Shown: piece after piece, positions 45,358-53,901 of the stretch | How the letters are laid out: the number at the start of each line of letters is the position of its first letter | Position numbering within the stretch: the stretch's first letter is position 1 | Assembly (NCBI RefSeq): GCF_022701295.1 | Contig: NZ_CP033204.1 | Coordinates: 4,182,501-4,246,500 of the forward strand | DNA from: Sphingopyxis sp. YF1 | GTDB lineage: Bacteria; Pseudomonadota; Alphaproteobacteria; Sphingomonadales; Sphingomonadaceae | Length of the DNA stretch: 64,000 bases | Direction of reading: 5' to 3' | Notes under the pieces: generated by a model | The model's input: only the letters and a program-made list of their open reading frames with translations | Databases searched by the model: none | Told to the model about the DNA's origin: nothing | Program-made: the position numbers and the translations under genes

Positions 45358-47570
45358 GGGCGGGCCTCCACGATGTTGTTCGAGAGCAGGCCGCGCGGCG
45401 GGCCCTTCCAGGCGAGTTCCTCGATCCGCGGCGCGGGGGTCGCGGCAAAGGCGTTCGACGCGATCCGCGTCTCGGGCGCGCCGACCGAGTGAATCACCAC
45501 GATGCCGTCCGACGCGGCAAAGCTGTTCTGCGCGATCTCGGCATGCTGGACGCCCGACAGGCGCAGCGAGGCGCCATCGGTTCCGCTGTCGGCGATGCTC
45601 GACCCGGTCAGCGTGAACCACGGGCCGAAAGTGCTTTCGTCGCTGCCCTTGCGCAACAGGTCGGCGACCATCGCAACGCGCGCGAAGCGGCTGCCGGTGA
45701 TCGTCAGCCGTTCCATCGGATACCAGCCCTTGGGTTCCTGTTCGGCGGTGCCCGCGACGACGGTGCCCATTTCGGCGAAATCGCTGTCGGCGATCTCGAT
45801 CGCGTCGGCAAAGGTGCCGGGCGCCATCGCGATGCCGTCGAGGCGTCCCTTGCCCGGGCCGCGCACCGCCACGCGGTCGAGCGCGATGCGATAATTGGGC
45901 GCGACGCCGGTACCGACCGCGACCAGCGCGCCCTCGCCGGTCGCGCCGCCGGCATCGACCGTCAGTCCTTCGAGCTGCAGCCCGCCGCCGCCCTCGATCC
46001 GCGCGAGCCCCGACGCGACGCGCAGCACGGGCTTCGCGTCGGCGGCGCCCGCAAGGGTCAGGCGGTGGCGCACGACCAGCGGTGCGGCGATGTCGTAGGT
46101 GCCGGCGGCGAGCGTCAGCGTGTCGCCTGCCTTCGTATCGGCGATCGCCTGCGCGAGCGAGGCGCCCGCGGGCAGCGCGCGCGCAGTGCCGCCGCCGAAT
46201 GCGGTTTCGGGGGGCGTGCCGCGATACCAGCTTGCGCCGACCTCGTCGCGCGTCACGGGGCTCAGGTCGCGCGGCGCGCCGACCGCGGCGAGCGCGGGAT
46301 CGGTGGGATAGAGCAGGCCGTTGGCGGCGCGCTCGAGCGTCACTTTGCGCTGTTCGACGCCCGTCGTCAGCAGCGGCGCCGCGACTTTCGCCTCGACATT
46401 GCCGGCCAGCGCGATGCCGCCGATATCGCCTTCGGCGCGGAACGGGTCGGCGCCCCTCGCGCCGACGATCAGGTTGCGGTCGAACCGGCTGTCCACCGGC
46501 GCCGCCGAGCGTTCGGCGTCGGCGCCGGCCGCGAGCGTGATGCGCGCGCTGTCGATCACGCTGTTGTTCTCGATCCGCGCGCCCGCGACCTGGTGATAGC
46601 GGTTGATCACCGAGTTCGGGACGCCGTTCATCACGCTGATCGCGCTCTTGAACGAGGTGCCCGCCAGCCCCTCGAAATAATTGCCGCGCACGATCTGGTC
46701 GCGGTTGATCACGCGCACCCCGCCGGTGTCGGCGACCCCCTTGCCCAGAAAGACGTTGCGTTCGACCAGATTGCCGTTGCCGTGGCGCAGGACGAAGGCG
46801 CCCTGCGCCTCGACCACCAGATTTTCGCGCAGGATGTTGCCGCCCGACTTGATCGAGACGATCTCGACCTCGCCGCTCGTGCGGTCGAAGATGTTGCGCT
46901 CGACGATGCTGTTCGACGCCGACAGCGATTCGTCGCTGGTGCCGATGCGGATCGTTTCGCCGCCGTTCGATCCGAGCGGCGGGCGCGGCCCGAAATAATT
47001 ATGGTCGATGCGGTGGCGGTTATCGAGCGGGTCGCCCGCCTTGCGGATCACCGCCAGCGTCACCCCGGCGTTGGTCTTGCCCTCGAAATGCGAATGGTCG
47101 ACGCGGTTGCCCGTGCCGTAGAGCGCGACCCACATATCCTCGGCGCGGCGGTCGGGGTTGCTGAAGCCGTCGATCACGACCTCGGTGACGCGCGAATCGC
47201 TCGCGAGCGTCTTCGAATCGCGGCGAAAGCTGATCAGTTCGCGGGTCGGGCTGAATCCGTTTTTGAACACCAGCCCCGCGACGACCAGGTGGCGGCCGCC
47301 GAGGCGCAGGTTCGACTGGCCGGTGAGCAGGACCTTGCCCTTGGTCTCGGCGGTCAGCGTGATCGGCCTGGCGGCGGTGCCGGTGCCGGTGAAGACGAGC
47401 TGGGCGTCGCGCCACTCGCCGTCGGCGAGGATGATCGTGTCGCCGGGCTTTGCCGCCTTGACCGCGGCCTTGAACTGCACCGGGTCGGCGACGCGGATGT
47501 CGCGTGCGAGTGCGGGCTGCATCGCCGCGAGCGCGACCCCCATGGTCAAGCCAGTCCTCAGCAGCAGCAT
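45354..47570 (-). CDS. PL6 alginate lyase
   Basis: This 738-residue protein has a signal peptide (1-22) and two parallel beta-helix domains. The first (about 25-400) is the catalytic PL6 fold. The Lys in EVEIVSIKSGGNILREN and the Arg in FVLRHGNGNLVERN are the catalytic pair known from chondroitinase B and alginate PL6 enzymes, and NGGETIRIGTSDES forms the calcium-site region. The second helix (about 460-735) fits the two-domain group of the AlyGC kind. It depolymerises alginate upstream of PL17. It is the first gene of the minus-strand alginate operon. Confidence 0.92.
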   Translation of the reverse strand: MLLLRTGLTMGVALAAMQPALARDIRVADPVQFKAAVKAAKPGDTIILADGEWRDAQLVFTGTGTAARPITLTAETKGKVLLTGQSNLRLGGRHLVVAGLVFKNGFSPTRELISFRRDSKTLASDSRVTEVVIDGFSNPDRRAEDMWVALYGTGNRVDHSHFEGKTNAGVTLAVIRKAGDPLDNRHRIDHNYFGPRPPLGSNGGETIRIGTSDESLSASNSIVERNIFDRTSGEVEIVSIKSGGNILRENLVVEAQGAFVLRHGNGNLVERNVFLGKGVADTGGVRVINRDQIVRGNYFEGLAGTSFKSAISVMNGVPNSVINRYHQVAGARIENNSVIDSARITLAAGADAERSAAPVDSRFDRNLIVGARGADPFRAEGDIGGIALAGNVEAKVAAPLLTTGVEQRKVTLERAANGLLYPTDPALAAVGAPRDLSPVTRDEVGASWYRGTPPETAFGGGTARALPAGASLAQAIADTKAGDTLTLAAGTYDIAAPLVVRHRLTLAGAADAKPVLRVASGLARIEGGGGLQLEGLTVDAGGATGEGALVAVGTGVAPNYRIALDRVAVRGPGKGRLDGIAMAPGTFADAIEIADSDFAEMGTVVAGTAEQEPKGWYPMERLTITGSRFARVAMVADLLRKGSDESTFGPWFTLTGSSIADSGTDGASLRLSGVQHAEIAQNSFAASDGIVVIHSVGAPETRIASNAFAATPAPRIEELAWKGPPRGLLSNNIVEARP

Positions 47571-47617
47571 CGCGTCCCTCTCACCCGGTTTCTGTTGTGA
47601 CCATGTGGACTACATAA

Positions 47618-47630
47618 GTGGTATGACAAT
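47618..47630. promoter_or_regulatory. Candidate GntR operator upstream of PL6 gene
   Basis: GTGGTATGACAAT contains the 11 bases TGGTATGACAA also found before the gntR gene. It lies 48 bp upstream of the PL6 start codon, in the 194-bp gap to the divergent acyl-CoA dehydrogenase gene. Confidence 0.45.
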
Positions 47631-47764
47631 ATCAAGCGGATTTGGTCGATCAATTGTCCAACCAATTTTGGCGCGGCGACGCCTGCCCAAAATGCGGCTT
47701 GCCGCCGCCGCCGCATCGCCATAGGCGCTGTGCGCAAAGATCGAGACAATCGAGGGGATATCCG

Positions 47765-48916
47765 CTGTTCGAAACGCTCACCCTGGCAAGTCTGCCCGCG
47801 GAAGATGAGGCGCTCCGTCCCGCGATTCGCGCGCTCGCCGACGAAGCCGCCGCCGCCGCGCCCGCCGACATCCGCGCGCGCTCCTGGTCGGGCTTTGACC
47901 CCGCCTTCAGCCGCCGCCTCGGCGAAGCGGGCTTCCTCGGCCTGACGCTGCCAAAGGCCTATGGCGGGCAGGAACGCGGCCCCTTCGCGCGCTTCGTCGT
48001 GGTCGAGGAACTGCTGTCGGCGGGCGCGCCGGTCGCGGCGCACTGGATCGCTGACCGCCAGAGCGCACCGCTGATCCTCAATTACGGCAGCGAGGCGCAG
48101 CGCCAATCCTACATCCCGCGCATCTGCCGCGGCGAGCTCGTCTTCTGCATCGGGATGAGCGAACCGGGGTCGGGCTCGGACCTTGCGAGCGTGCGCACCC
48201 GCGCCGAGCGCACGGCGAGCGGCTGGCGCGTCAACGGGCAGAAGATATGGACCACGGGCGCGATGCACGGCGACTATATGATCGCGCTCGTCCGCACCTC
48301 GGGCACCAGCGAGGATCGCCACGCCGGGCTGTCGCAGCTGATCATCGACCTGAAAGCCCCCGGGGTCACCGTCCGCCCGATCACCGACCTCGCGGGCGAC
48401 GCGCATTTCGCCGAGGTTTTCTTCGACAATGTCGACCTGGCTGACGATGCGCTGATCGGCAACGAGGGTGAGGGCTGGAAACAGGTCACCGCCGAACTCG
48501 CCTTCGAGCGCAGCGGGCCCGAGCGCATCTATTCGAGCGTCGTGCTGCTCGACGCGTGGATCGCGCATCTGCGCCGCGTGAAGCGCGATGACGCGGCGAC
48601 GCTGGCACTCGTCGGCGATTTCACCGCGCGGCTCGGCGTGCTGCGCGCGATGTCGATCGCCTGCACCGCGCGGCTCGCGCTCGGCGAGAGCCCGGTGACC
48701 GAGGCGTCGCTGGTCAAGGACCTCGGCACCGCCTTCGAACAGCAATTGCCGGTCGCGATCGGCGACGACCTCGCGGCGCATCCGGGCGAAGCGGTCGATG
48801 CCGAACTCCATCGCACCCTGATGTTCGTCACGCACGTCGCGCCCAGCTTCTCGCTGCGCGGCGGCACACGCGAGGTGCTGCGCGGGATCATCGCGCGCGG
48901 AATGGGGCTGCGATAA
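47765..48916 (+). CDS. Acyl-CoA dehydrogenase, first subunit; non-standard start
   Basis: This acyl-CoA dehydrogenase of about 383 residues binds FAD and oxidises acyl-CoA thioesters. It shows the family order: N-terminal helices (FETLTLASLPAEDEALRPAI), GMSEPGSGSDLASVRTRAERT (FAD/substrate signature), GQKIWTTGAMHGDYMIALVRT, and a C-terminal FSLRGGTREVLRGIIARGMGL. The family normally starts with Met right before FETL, where the DNA has CTG (47765) behind GAGGGG. No ATG or GTG is available; a TTG at 47642 would add an unlikely leader. The gene is fused by 1 bp to the next dehydrogenase gene. The substrate is unknown. Confidence 0.85.
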   Translation: MFETLTLASLPAEDEALRPAIRALADEAAAAAPADIRARSWSGFDPAFSRRLGEAGFLGLTLPKAYGGQERGPFARFVVVEELLSAGAPVAAHWIADRQSAPLILNYGSEAQRQSYIPRICRGELVFCIGMSEPGSGSDLASVRTRAERTASGWRVNGQKIWTTGAMHGDYMIALVRTSGTSEDRHAGLSQLIIDLKAPGVTVRPITDLAGDAHFAEVFFDNVDLADDALIGNEGEGWKQVTAELAFERSGPERIYSSVVLLDAWIAHLRRVKRDDAATLALVGDFTARLGVLRAMSIACTARLALGESPVTEASLVKDLGTAFEQQLPVAIGDDLAAHPGEAVDAELHRTLMFVTHVAPSFSLRGGTREVLRGIIARGMGLR

Positions 48917-49857
48917 TGAGCGAATTTCTGGAACCGTTCGAGCGGATGCTCGAGGATGTCGCGCCGCCCGCCGCGGTGCGCGCGATCGAACAGGGCGGAT
49001 CGTTCGACGCGATGTGGAGCGCCTTTGCCGACTCGGGATTCCTCGACGCGCTGGTGCCCGAGGATCGCGGCGGCGCGGGACTGTCGCTCGCCGCGGTGCA
49101 GCCGCTGTGGATGGCGCTCGGCCGTCATGCCGTGCCGCTGCCGGTCGGCGAGACGATGATCGCGCGCGCGCTGCTCGCCGATGCGCCCGACGGTCCGGTC
49201 GCGCTCGCGGTGGCCGGCGCCGACCCCGTCGTCGTGCCCCACGGACTGACCGTGCACCATCTGCTGGTCGAACGCGGCGATGCGCTCCACCTCGCCGAAG
49301 CGAAGGGCGAGCCGACGGGCGTGCCCGCCAGCCTTGCCGCGCGCATTGCCTGCGGTCCGCTCGCCGCTTCGGTCGCTCCCGCGCCCGCGGGCGGCCTGCG
49401 CGCGCTCGCCGCGACCCTGCGCGCGGCGCTGATCGCCGGGGCCGCCGAACGGCTGACCGCGATGACCGCCGCATACGCCAACGAACGTATCCAGTTCGGC
49501 AAGCCGATCGGCAGGCAGCAGGCGCTGCAGCAGCAGATGGCGGTGATGGCCGAAGAAATGGTCGCCGCGCGCATCGCGTCGCAGCTCGGCTGCGCGGGCA
49601 CCTTCCCGCCCTTGCTCGCCGCCGCCGCGACCGCCAAGTCGGTCGCGAGCCGCGCCGCCGCGCGCGTCGCGGCCACCGCGCACGCGGTGCACGGCGCGAT
49701 CGGGATCAGCGAGGAGTACGACCTTCAGCTCTTCACGCGCCGCCTCCACGAATGGCGCCTCGCCGACGGGTCGGAGACTTACTGGAACCGCCTGCTCGGC
49801 GCTGCGCGGCTCGGTGACGGCGGGCGATCGGTCGATTACGTACGCGAAGCGTTATAG
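48916..49857 (+). CDS. Acyl-CoA dehydrogenase-like second subunit
   Basis: This 313-residue acyl-CoA dehydrogenase homologue is shorter than usual. The N-terminal domain is present (FLDALVPEDRGGAGLSLAAV) and the C-terminal four-helix domain has ERIQFGKPIGRQQALQQQMAVMAEEM and VHGAIGISEEYDLQLFTRRLHEWRLADG. The central beta domain is reduced, as in the small subunit of heteromeric dehydrogenases for steroid or branched side chains. The start overlaps the previous stop (TAATG), supporting a two-subunit enzyme. Confidence 0.85.
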   Translation: MSEFLEPFERMLEDVAPPAAVRAIEQGGSFDAMWSAFADSGFLDALVPEDRGGAGLSLAAVQPLWMALGRHAVPLPVGETMIARALLADAPDGPVALAVAGADPVVVPHGLTVHHLLVERGDALHLAEAKGEPTGVPASLAARIACGPLAASVAPAPAGGLRALAATLRAALIAGAAERLTAMTAAYANERIQFGKPIGRQQALQQQMAVMAEEMVAARIASQLGCAGTFPPLLAAAATAKSVASRAAARVAATAHAVHGAIGISEEYDLQLFTRRLHEWRLADGSETYWNRLLGAARLGDGGRSVDYVREAL

Positions 49858-49876
49858 CCCGAGCGTCGGCTCGATT

Positions 49877-50028
49877 GTTTCGCGCAAAGACGCAAAGGCA
49901 CAAAGAGGGCGCGCCCTGCCGCGAAGCGGCATTCCTCTTCAACGGTGCGGCGGGCGCGACGATAGTGACGGATAGGGCCTTATCGGCCCGCACCATCCTC
50001 TTCGTGTCTTCGCGTCTTTGTGCGAAAC
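49877..50028. repeat. Imperfect inverted repeat (32-bp arms) between convergent genes
   Basis: The arm at 49877-49908 (GTTTCGCGCAAAGACGCAAA and on) pairs with the arm at 49997-50028 at 28 of 32 positions. The 88-base centre has a further GC-rich hairpin part. Placed between the ends of two convergent genes, it may terminate transcription both ways and looks like a dispersed REP-type element. Confidence 0.6.
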
Positions 50029-50031
50029 TTC

Positions 50032-50502
50032 TTACCGCGCCGATTCCAATATCGTCTCCATCGCGACGAAGGTCGAGGTGCTCGCGACGTGCGGCAAGCT
50101 CGATATCTTCTCGCCCAGCACGATGCGGTAGCGGCGGATGTCGGGGGTGCGCACCTTGAGCAGGTAATCGAAGCTGCTCGCGATCATGTGGCATTCCTCG
50201 ACCTCGGGAATCTGGCGCACCGCCGCGTTGAACTGGCGCAGCGCCTCTTCGCGCGTGTCGGACAGCTTGACCTCGGCAAAGGCGACATGGTCGAGCCCGA
50301 CCTTGGCGGGATCGACGATCGCGCGGAATCCGACGATCAGCCCGCTGTCGACCAGCCGCTTCACGCGCTGCTGGCACGGGGTCTTCGACAGCCCGACCTG
50401 CGCCGCCAGATCGGTGTAGGTGATCCGTCCGTCGCGGCCCAATATGGCGAGGATTTTGCGGTCGAACTCATCCAGATCGACTGTTGATGCGGAGTTTTTC
50501 AT
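50032..50502 (-). CDS. Lrp/AsnC-family regulator, likely of putA
   Basis: This 156-residue regulator has an HTH (LDEFDRKILAILGRDGRITYTDLAAQVGLSKTPCQQRVKRLVDSG) and a RAM ligand domain (VAFAEVKLSD, EVEECHMIASSFDYLLKVRTPDIRRY). It is divergent from the bifunctional proline catabolism gene putA with about 100 bp between, the usual setting of PutR, which activates putA when proline is present. A palindrome with CAGAC/GTCTG lies 6 bp before its own start. Confidence 0.88.
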   Translation of the reverse strand: MKNSASTVDLDEFDRKILAILGRDGRITYTDLAAQVGLSKTPCQQRVKRLVDSGLIVGFRAIVDPAKVGLDHVAFAEVKLSDTREEALRQFNAAVRQIPEVEECHMIASSFDYLLKVRTPDIRRYRIVLGEKISSLPHVASTSTFVAMETILESAR

Positions 50503-50507
50503 GTATA

Positions 50508-50524
50508 CAGACTAAGATTGTCTG
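50508..50524. promoter_or_regulatory. Lrp-type operator candidate between regulator and putA
   Basis: CAGAC-N7-GTCTG with an A/T-rich centre matches the general form of Lrp/PutR sites. It lies in the 98-bp gap between the divergent regulator and putA; A/T-rich sequence follows toward putA. Confidence 0.45.
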
Positions 50525-50600
50525 AAAATTTGGTCAAAACATATATTGAACCTGCATAGTATGGGCAGATCGACTTCGCGCGCTATGCTATGTCGGCGCC

Positions 50601-53600
50601 ATGACCGCCCCTCTCGATCGCGCCGCCATCCGCGCCCTCGCCCGCCGCCCCGAAACCGAAATCGTCGCGGCGCTTCGCGCCGACCTCGCGCGTTCGCCCG
50701 CCACCGTCGAGGCGACCACCGCGCGCGGGCTGGCGCTGATCCGCCAGGCCAAGGCCGCGGGCGAGCGCGAGACGCTCGTCGCCCAGCTGATGAACCGCTA
50801 CCGCCTGTCGACCGAGGAGGGCGTCGTACTGATGTGCCTCGCCGAGGCGCTGCTCCGCGTCCCCGACAGCGCGACCGCCAACGCCCTCATTCGCGACAAG
50901 ATCGCCGGACGCCGCTGGAACGAGGGCGAGGACGAGGACAGCCCGCTGATCGTCGCCCTCTCGGCGCGCGGGCTTTCGCTCGGTTCGGCGACGCTGATGC
51001 TCGACGCGATGGGCAGCAAGGCGAACCCGCTCGCGCTCCTGAAAACGATGGTCCGCCGCTCGGGCGAACCGGTTATTCGTCAGGCGTCGCTCGCGGCGAT
51101 GAAGATGCTCGGCCAGCAGTTCGTGATGGGCCAGACGATCGACGCCGCGGTCAAGCGCGCCGACAAGGACAAGAGCGAACTCGCAAGCTTCGACATGCTC
51201 GGCGAGGCGGCGCGTACCGCCGAGGACGCGCGGCGCTATTACGAAAGCTATGCGGGCGCCATCACGCGTATCGGCAAACATGCGAAACCGGGCGATCCGC
51301 ACGCCAATCATGGCATCTCGATCAAGCTCTCGGCGCTCCACCCGCGCTACGAATATCTGCAGGGGCAGCGGGTCCGCGACGAGCTGATCCCGCACGTCGT
51401 CACCCTCGCCCGCGCGGCGCGCGCGGCGAACATCCCGCTGATGATCGATGCCGAGGAGAGCGACCGGCTCGAACCGCACATGGACGTCTACGACGCGCTG
51501 ATCGAGGCGGGCATCGCCGACGGCTGGACCGGGCTCGGCATCGTGATCCAGGCCTATCAGAAGCGCGCGCCCGAAGTGATCCGCTGGGTCGCGGCAAAAG
51601 CGCGCGCGCGCGGCGTCAAATTGTCGATGCGGCTCGTCAAGGGCGCCTATTGGGATACCGAAATCAAGCGCGCGCAGACCATGGGCCTCGCCGACTTCCC
51701 GGTCTTTACCGCAAAGAACCACACCGACCTCAACTACATGCACTGCGCGCAGATTTTGCGCGATGCGCAGGATGCGATCTTCCCCGCCTTCGCGAGCCAC
51801 AATGCGATGACGCTCGCCTTCGTCGCCGAGCTGTTCGCAGGCGCCGATTACGAGCTGCAGCGGCTGCACGGCATGGGCGAGGGCGCGCATGACGCGATCG
51901 TCGCGCTCTATCCGCCGCCGCGCCCGGTGCGCGTCTATGCGCCGGTCGGCACCCACCGCGACCTGCTCGCCTATCTCGTCCGCCGCCTGCTCGAAAATGG
52001 TGCGAACTCCAGCTTCGTGCACCAGTTTTCAGATCCCGACGTCACCGCCGAGCAGCTCGCGGTCGATCCGCGCGACATCGCCAGCCGGCCGTCGACGATC
52101 GCGACCGGCCTGACCCTGCTCGATCCCGAACGCCGCAATTCGCGCGGCTATGATCTCGGCGAACCCGGCGTCCCCGAAGCGCTGATGGCGGCGATCGCCA
52201 AGGCGCGCCGCCCCGCTCCGGTGGCGCCGCCGATCGTCGCGGGACGCCCGCTGGACGGCCTTGCCCAGCCGGTGCGGAACCCCGCGACCGGCGCGATCGT
52301 CGGCTCGGTGATCGAGGCCGACGCCGCGGCGGTCGATGCCGCGGTCGCCGCGGCGCGCAGGGTGCAGGAGGACTGGAGCCTCGCCGGCGGCGCCTTCCGC
52401 GCCGAGCGGCTTGAACGCGCCGCCGACCTGCTCGAGGAACGCGATGCGCTGTTCCTCGGTCTTGCGATCGACGAGGCGGGCAAGACGCTCGTCGATGCGG
52501 TTGCCGAGGTGCGCGAGGCGGTCGATTTCCTGCGCTATTACGCCGGACAGGCGCGCGCGCATTTCACCCACCCGCTGCCGCTTCCCGGCCCGACCGGCGA
52601 ACGCAACGAGCTCATGCTCGAGGGCAAGGGCGTCTTTGCCTGCATCAGCCCGTGGAATTTCCCGCTCGCCATCTTCCTCGGCCAGGTGTCGGCGGCGCTC
52701 GCCGCGGGCAATGCGGTGCTCGCCAAGCCCGCCGAGCAGACCCCGCTGATCGCGCACGCCGCGGTCGAGCTGCTGCATGAGGCGGGCATTCCCGCCGAGG
52801 TCCTCCACTATCTTCCCGGCCGCGGCGAGACGGTCGGTGCGGCGGTGACCGCCCACAAGGACGTCATCGGCGTCGCCTTCACCGGCTCGACCGAGGTCGC
52901 GCGCCTCATCAACCGCAGCCTCGCGATGCGCGATGGTCCGATCGCGACATTGATCGCCGAAACCGGCGGCGCCAACGCGATGATCGTCGATTCGACCGCG
53001 TTGCCCGAACAGGTCGCGCGCGACGCGGTCGCCTCGGCCTTCCAGTCGGCGGGGCAGCGCTGCTCGGCGCTGCGCCTGCTCTGCGTGCAGGAGGATGTCG
53101 CCGAAGGCATGATCGCGATGGTCGCGGGCGCGATGGCCGAACTGAATGTCGGCGATCCGGCGCTGCTCGCCACCGACACCGGGCCGATCATCGACGAGGA
53201 GGCGCAGGCGAATATCGCGACCTATGTCGCCGAAGCGCGCGCCGCGGGGCGCGTGCTCGCCGAAGCGGGGGGCGACCTGCCCGCCGGCGGGCATTTCGTG
53301 CGTCCGGCGCTGGTCCGCCTCGATCATGTCACCGACCTGATGCGCGAGATTTTCGGACCCGTGCTCCATGTCGCGACGTGGAAGGGCGGCGAACTCGACG
53401 CGCTGATCGACGCGATCAACGCCTCGGGCTACGGGCTGACGCTCGGCGTCCACACCCGCATCGACGGGGTCGCGGCGCATGTCGCGGCGCGCGCGGCGGT
53501 CGGCAACGTCTATGTCAACCGCAACCAGATCGGCGCGATCGTCGGCTCGCAGCCCTTCGGCGGGCGCGGCCTGTCGGGCACCGGCCCCAAGGCCGGCGGC

Positions 53601-53690
53601 CCGCACTATCTGTTCCGTTTCGCCGAGGAAAAGTCGATCTCGACCGACATCACCGCCGCGGGCGGCAATGCGGCGCTGATGGCGGGGTGA
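50601..53690 (+). CDS. putA: Bifunctional proline dehydrogenase / P5C dehydrogenase
   Basis: This 1029-residue enzyme turns proline to glutamate in two steps. The FAD-dependent proline dehydrogenase barrel spans about 140-450 (HGISIKLSALHPRYE, IDAEESDRLEPHMDVYDAL, MRLVKGAYWDTEIKRAQ). The NAD+-dependent P5C dehydrogenase spans about 520-1010 (ISPWNFPLAIFLGQ, Glu in LIAETGGANAM, catalytic Cys in SAGQRCSALR, PFGGRGLSGTGPKAGGP). It lacks the N-terminal ribbon-helix-helix domain of enterobacterial PutA, so regulation falls to the divergent Lrp-type gene. Glutamate may feed the nearby glutamate dehydrogenase. Confidence 0.96.
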   Translation: MTAPLDRAAIRALARRPETEIVAALRADLARSPATVEATTARGLALIRQAKAAGERETLVAQLMNRYRLSTEEGVVLMCLAEALLRVPDSATANALIRDKIAGRRWNEGEDEDSPLIVALSARGLSLGSATLMLDAMGSKANPLALLKTMVRRSGEPVIRQASLAAMKMLGQQFVMGQTIDAAVKRADKDKSELASFDMLGEAARTAEDARRYYESYAGAITRIGKHAKPGDPHANHGISIKLSALHPRYEYLQGQRVRDELIPHVVTLARAARAANIPLMIDAEESDRLEPHMDVYDALIEAGIADGWTGLGIVIQAYQKRAPEVIRWVAAKARARGVKLSMRLVKGAYWDTEIKRAQTMGLADFPVFTAKNHTDLNYMHCAQILRDAQDAIFPAFASHNAMTLAFVAELFAGADYELQRLHGMGEGAHDAIVALYPPPRPVRVYAPVGTHRDLLAYLVRRLLENGANSSFVHQFSDPDVTAEQLAVDPRDIASRPSTIATGLTLLDPERRNSRGYDLGEPGVPEALMAAIAKARRPAPVAPPIVAGRPLDGLAQPVRNPATGAIVGSVIEADAAAVDAAVAAARRVQEDWSLAGGAFRAERLERAADLLEERDALFLGLAIDEAGKTLVDAVAEVREAVDFLRYYAGQARAHFTHPLPLPGPTGERNELMLEGKGVFACISPWNFPLAIFLGQVSAALAAGNAVLAKPAEQTPLIAHAAVELLHEAGIPAEVLHYLPGRGETVGAAVTAHKDVIGVAFTGSTEVARLINRSLAMRDGPIATLIAETGGANAMIVDSTALPEQVARDAVASAFQSAGQRCSALRLLCVQEDVAEGMIAMVAGAMAELNVGDPALLATDTGPIIDEEAQANIATYVAEARAAGRVLAEAGGDLPAGGHFVRPALVRLDHVTDLMREIFGPVLHVATWKGGELDALIDAINASGYGLTLGVHTRIDGVAAHVAARAAVGNVYVNRNQIGAIVGSQPFGGRGLSGTGPKAGGPHYLFRFAEEKSISTDITAAGGNAALMAG

Positions 53691-53740
53691 CGAGGTTCGC
53701 GCCGAGACGCTGAGGCGCGAAGAGATTATCCCGATCCCGT

Positions 53741-53845
53741 TTGAGCTGGGCTTGTCGAAGCACCGTTCTTCATTCTCCGCCGGAGAAAAGAACGGCCCCC
53801 TTCGACCGCCTTGCAGGCGCTCAGGACAGGCTTCGACAAGCTCAG
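53741..53845. repeat. REP-like palindromic element
   Basis: CTTGTCGAAG (53751-53760) and CTTCGACAAG (53831-53840) are perfect complements with similar flanks (GAGCTG/CAGGACAGG and CTCAGGGC). Between them CCGTTCTT...TTCTCCG and its complement (53763-53795) form a hairpin. The 211-bp gap between putA and the TPR gene holds this and no gene. This motif type is a common dispersed repeat in sphingomonads; convergent genes suggest termination. Confidence 0.6.
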
Positions 53846-53901
53846 GGCGAACGGAGATTGCCGATTCTCCGTGCTTCCGCGTCCCCGCGTGAGCCGAAAA
53901 A

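Noticed and set aside
43264..47600. Plus-strand frames of 742 and 786 codons
   Set aside because: Antisense of the PL17 and PL6 lyase genes, whose domains and active-site residues are clear.
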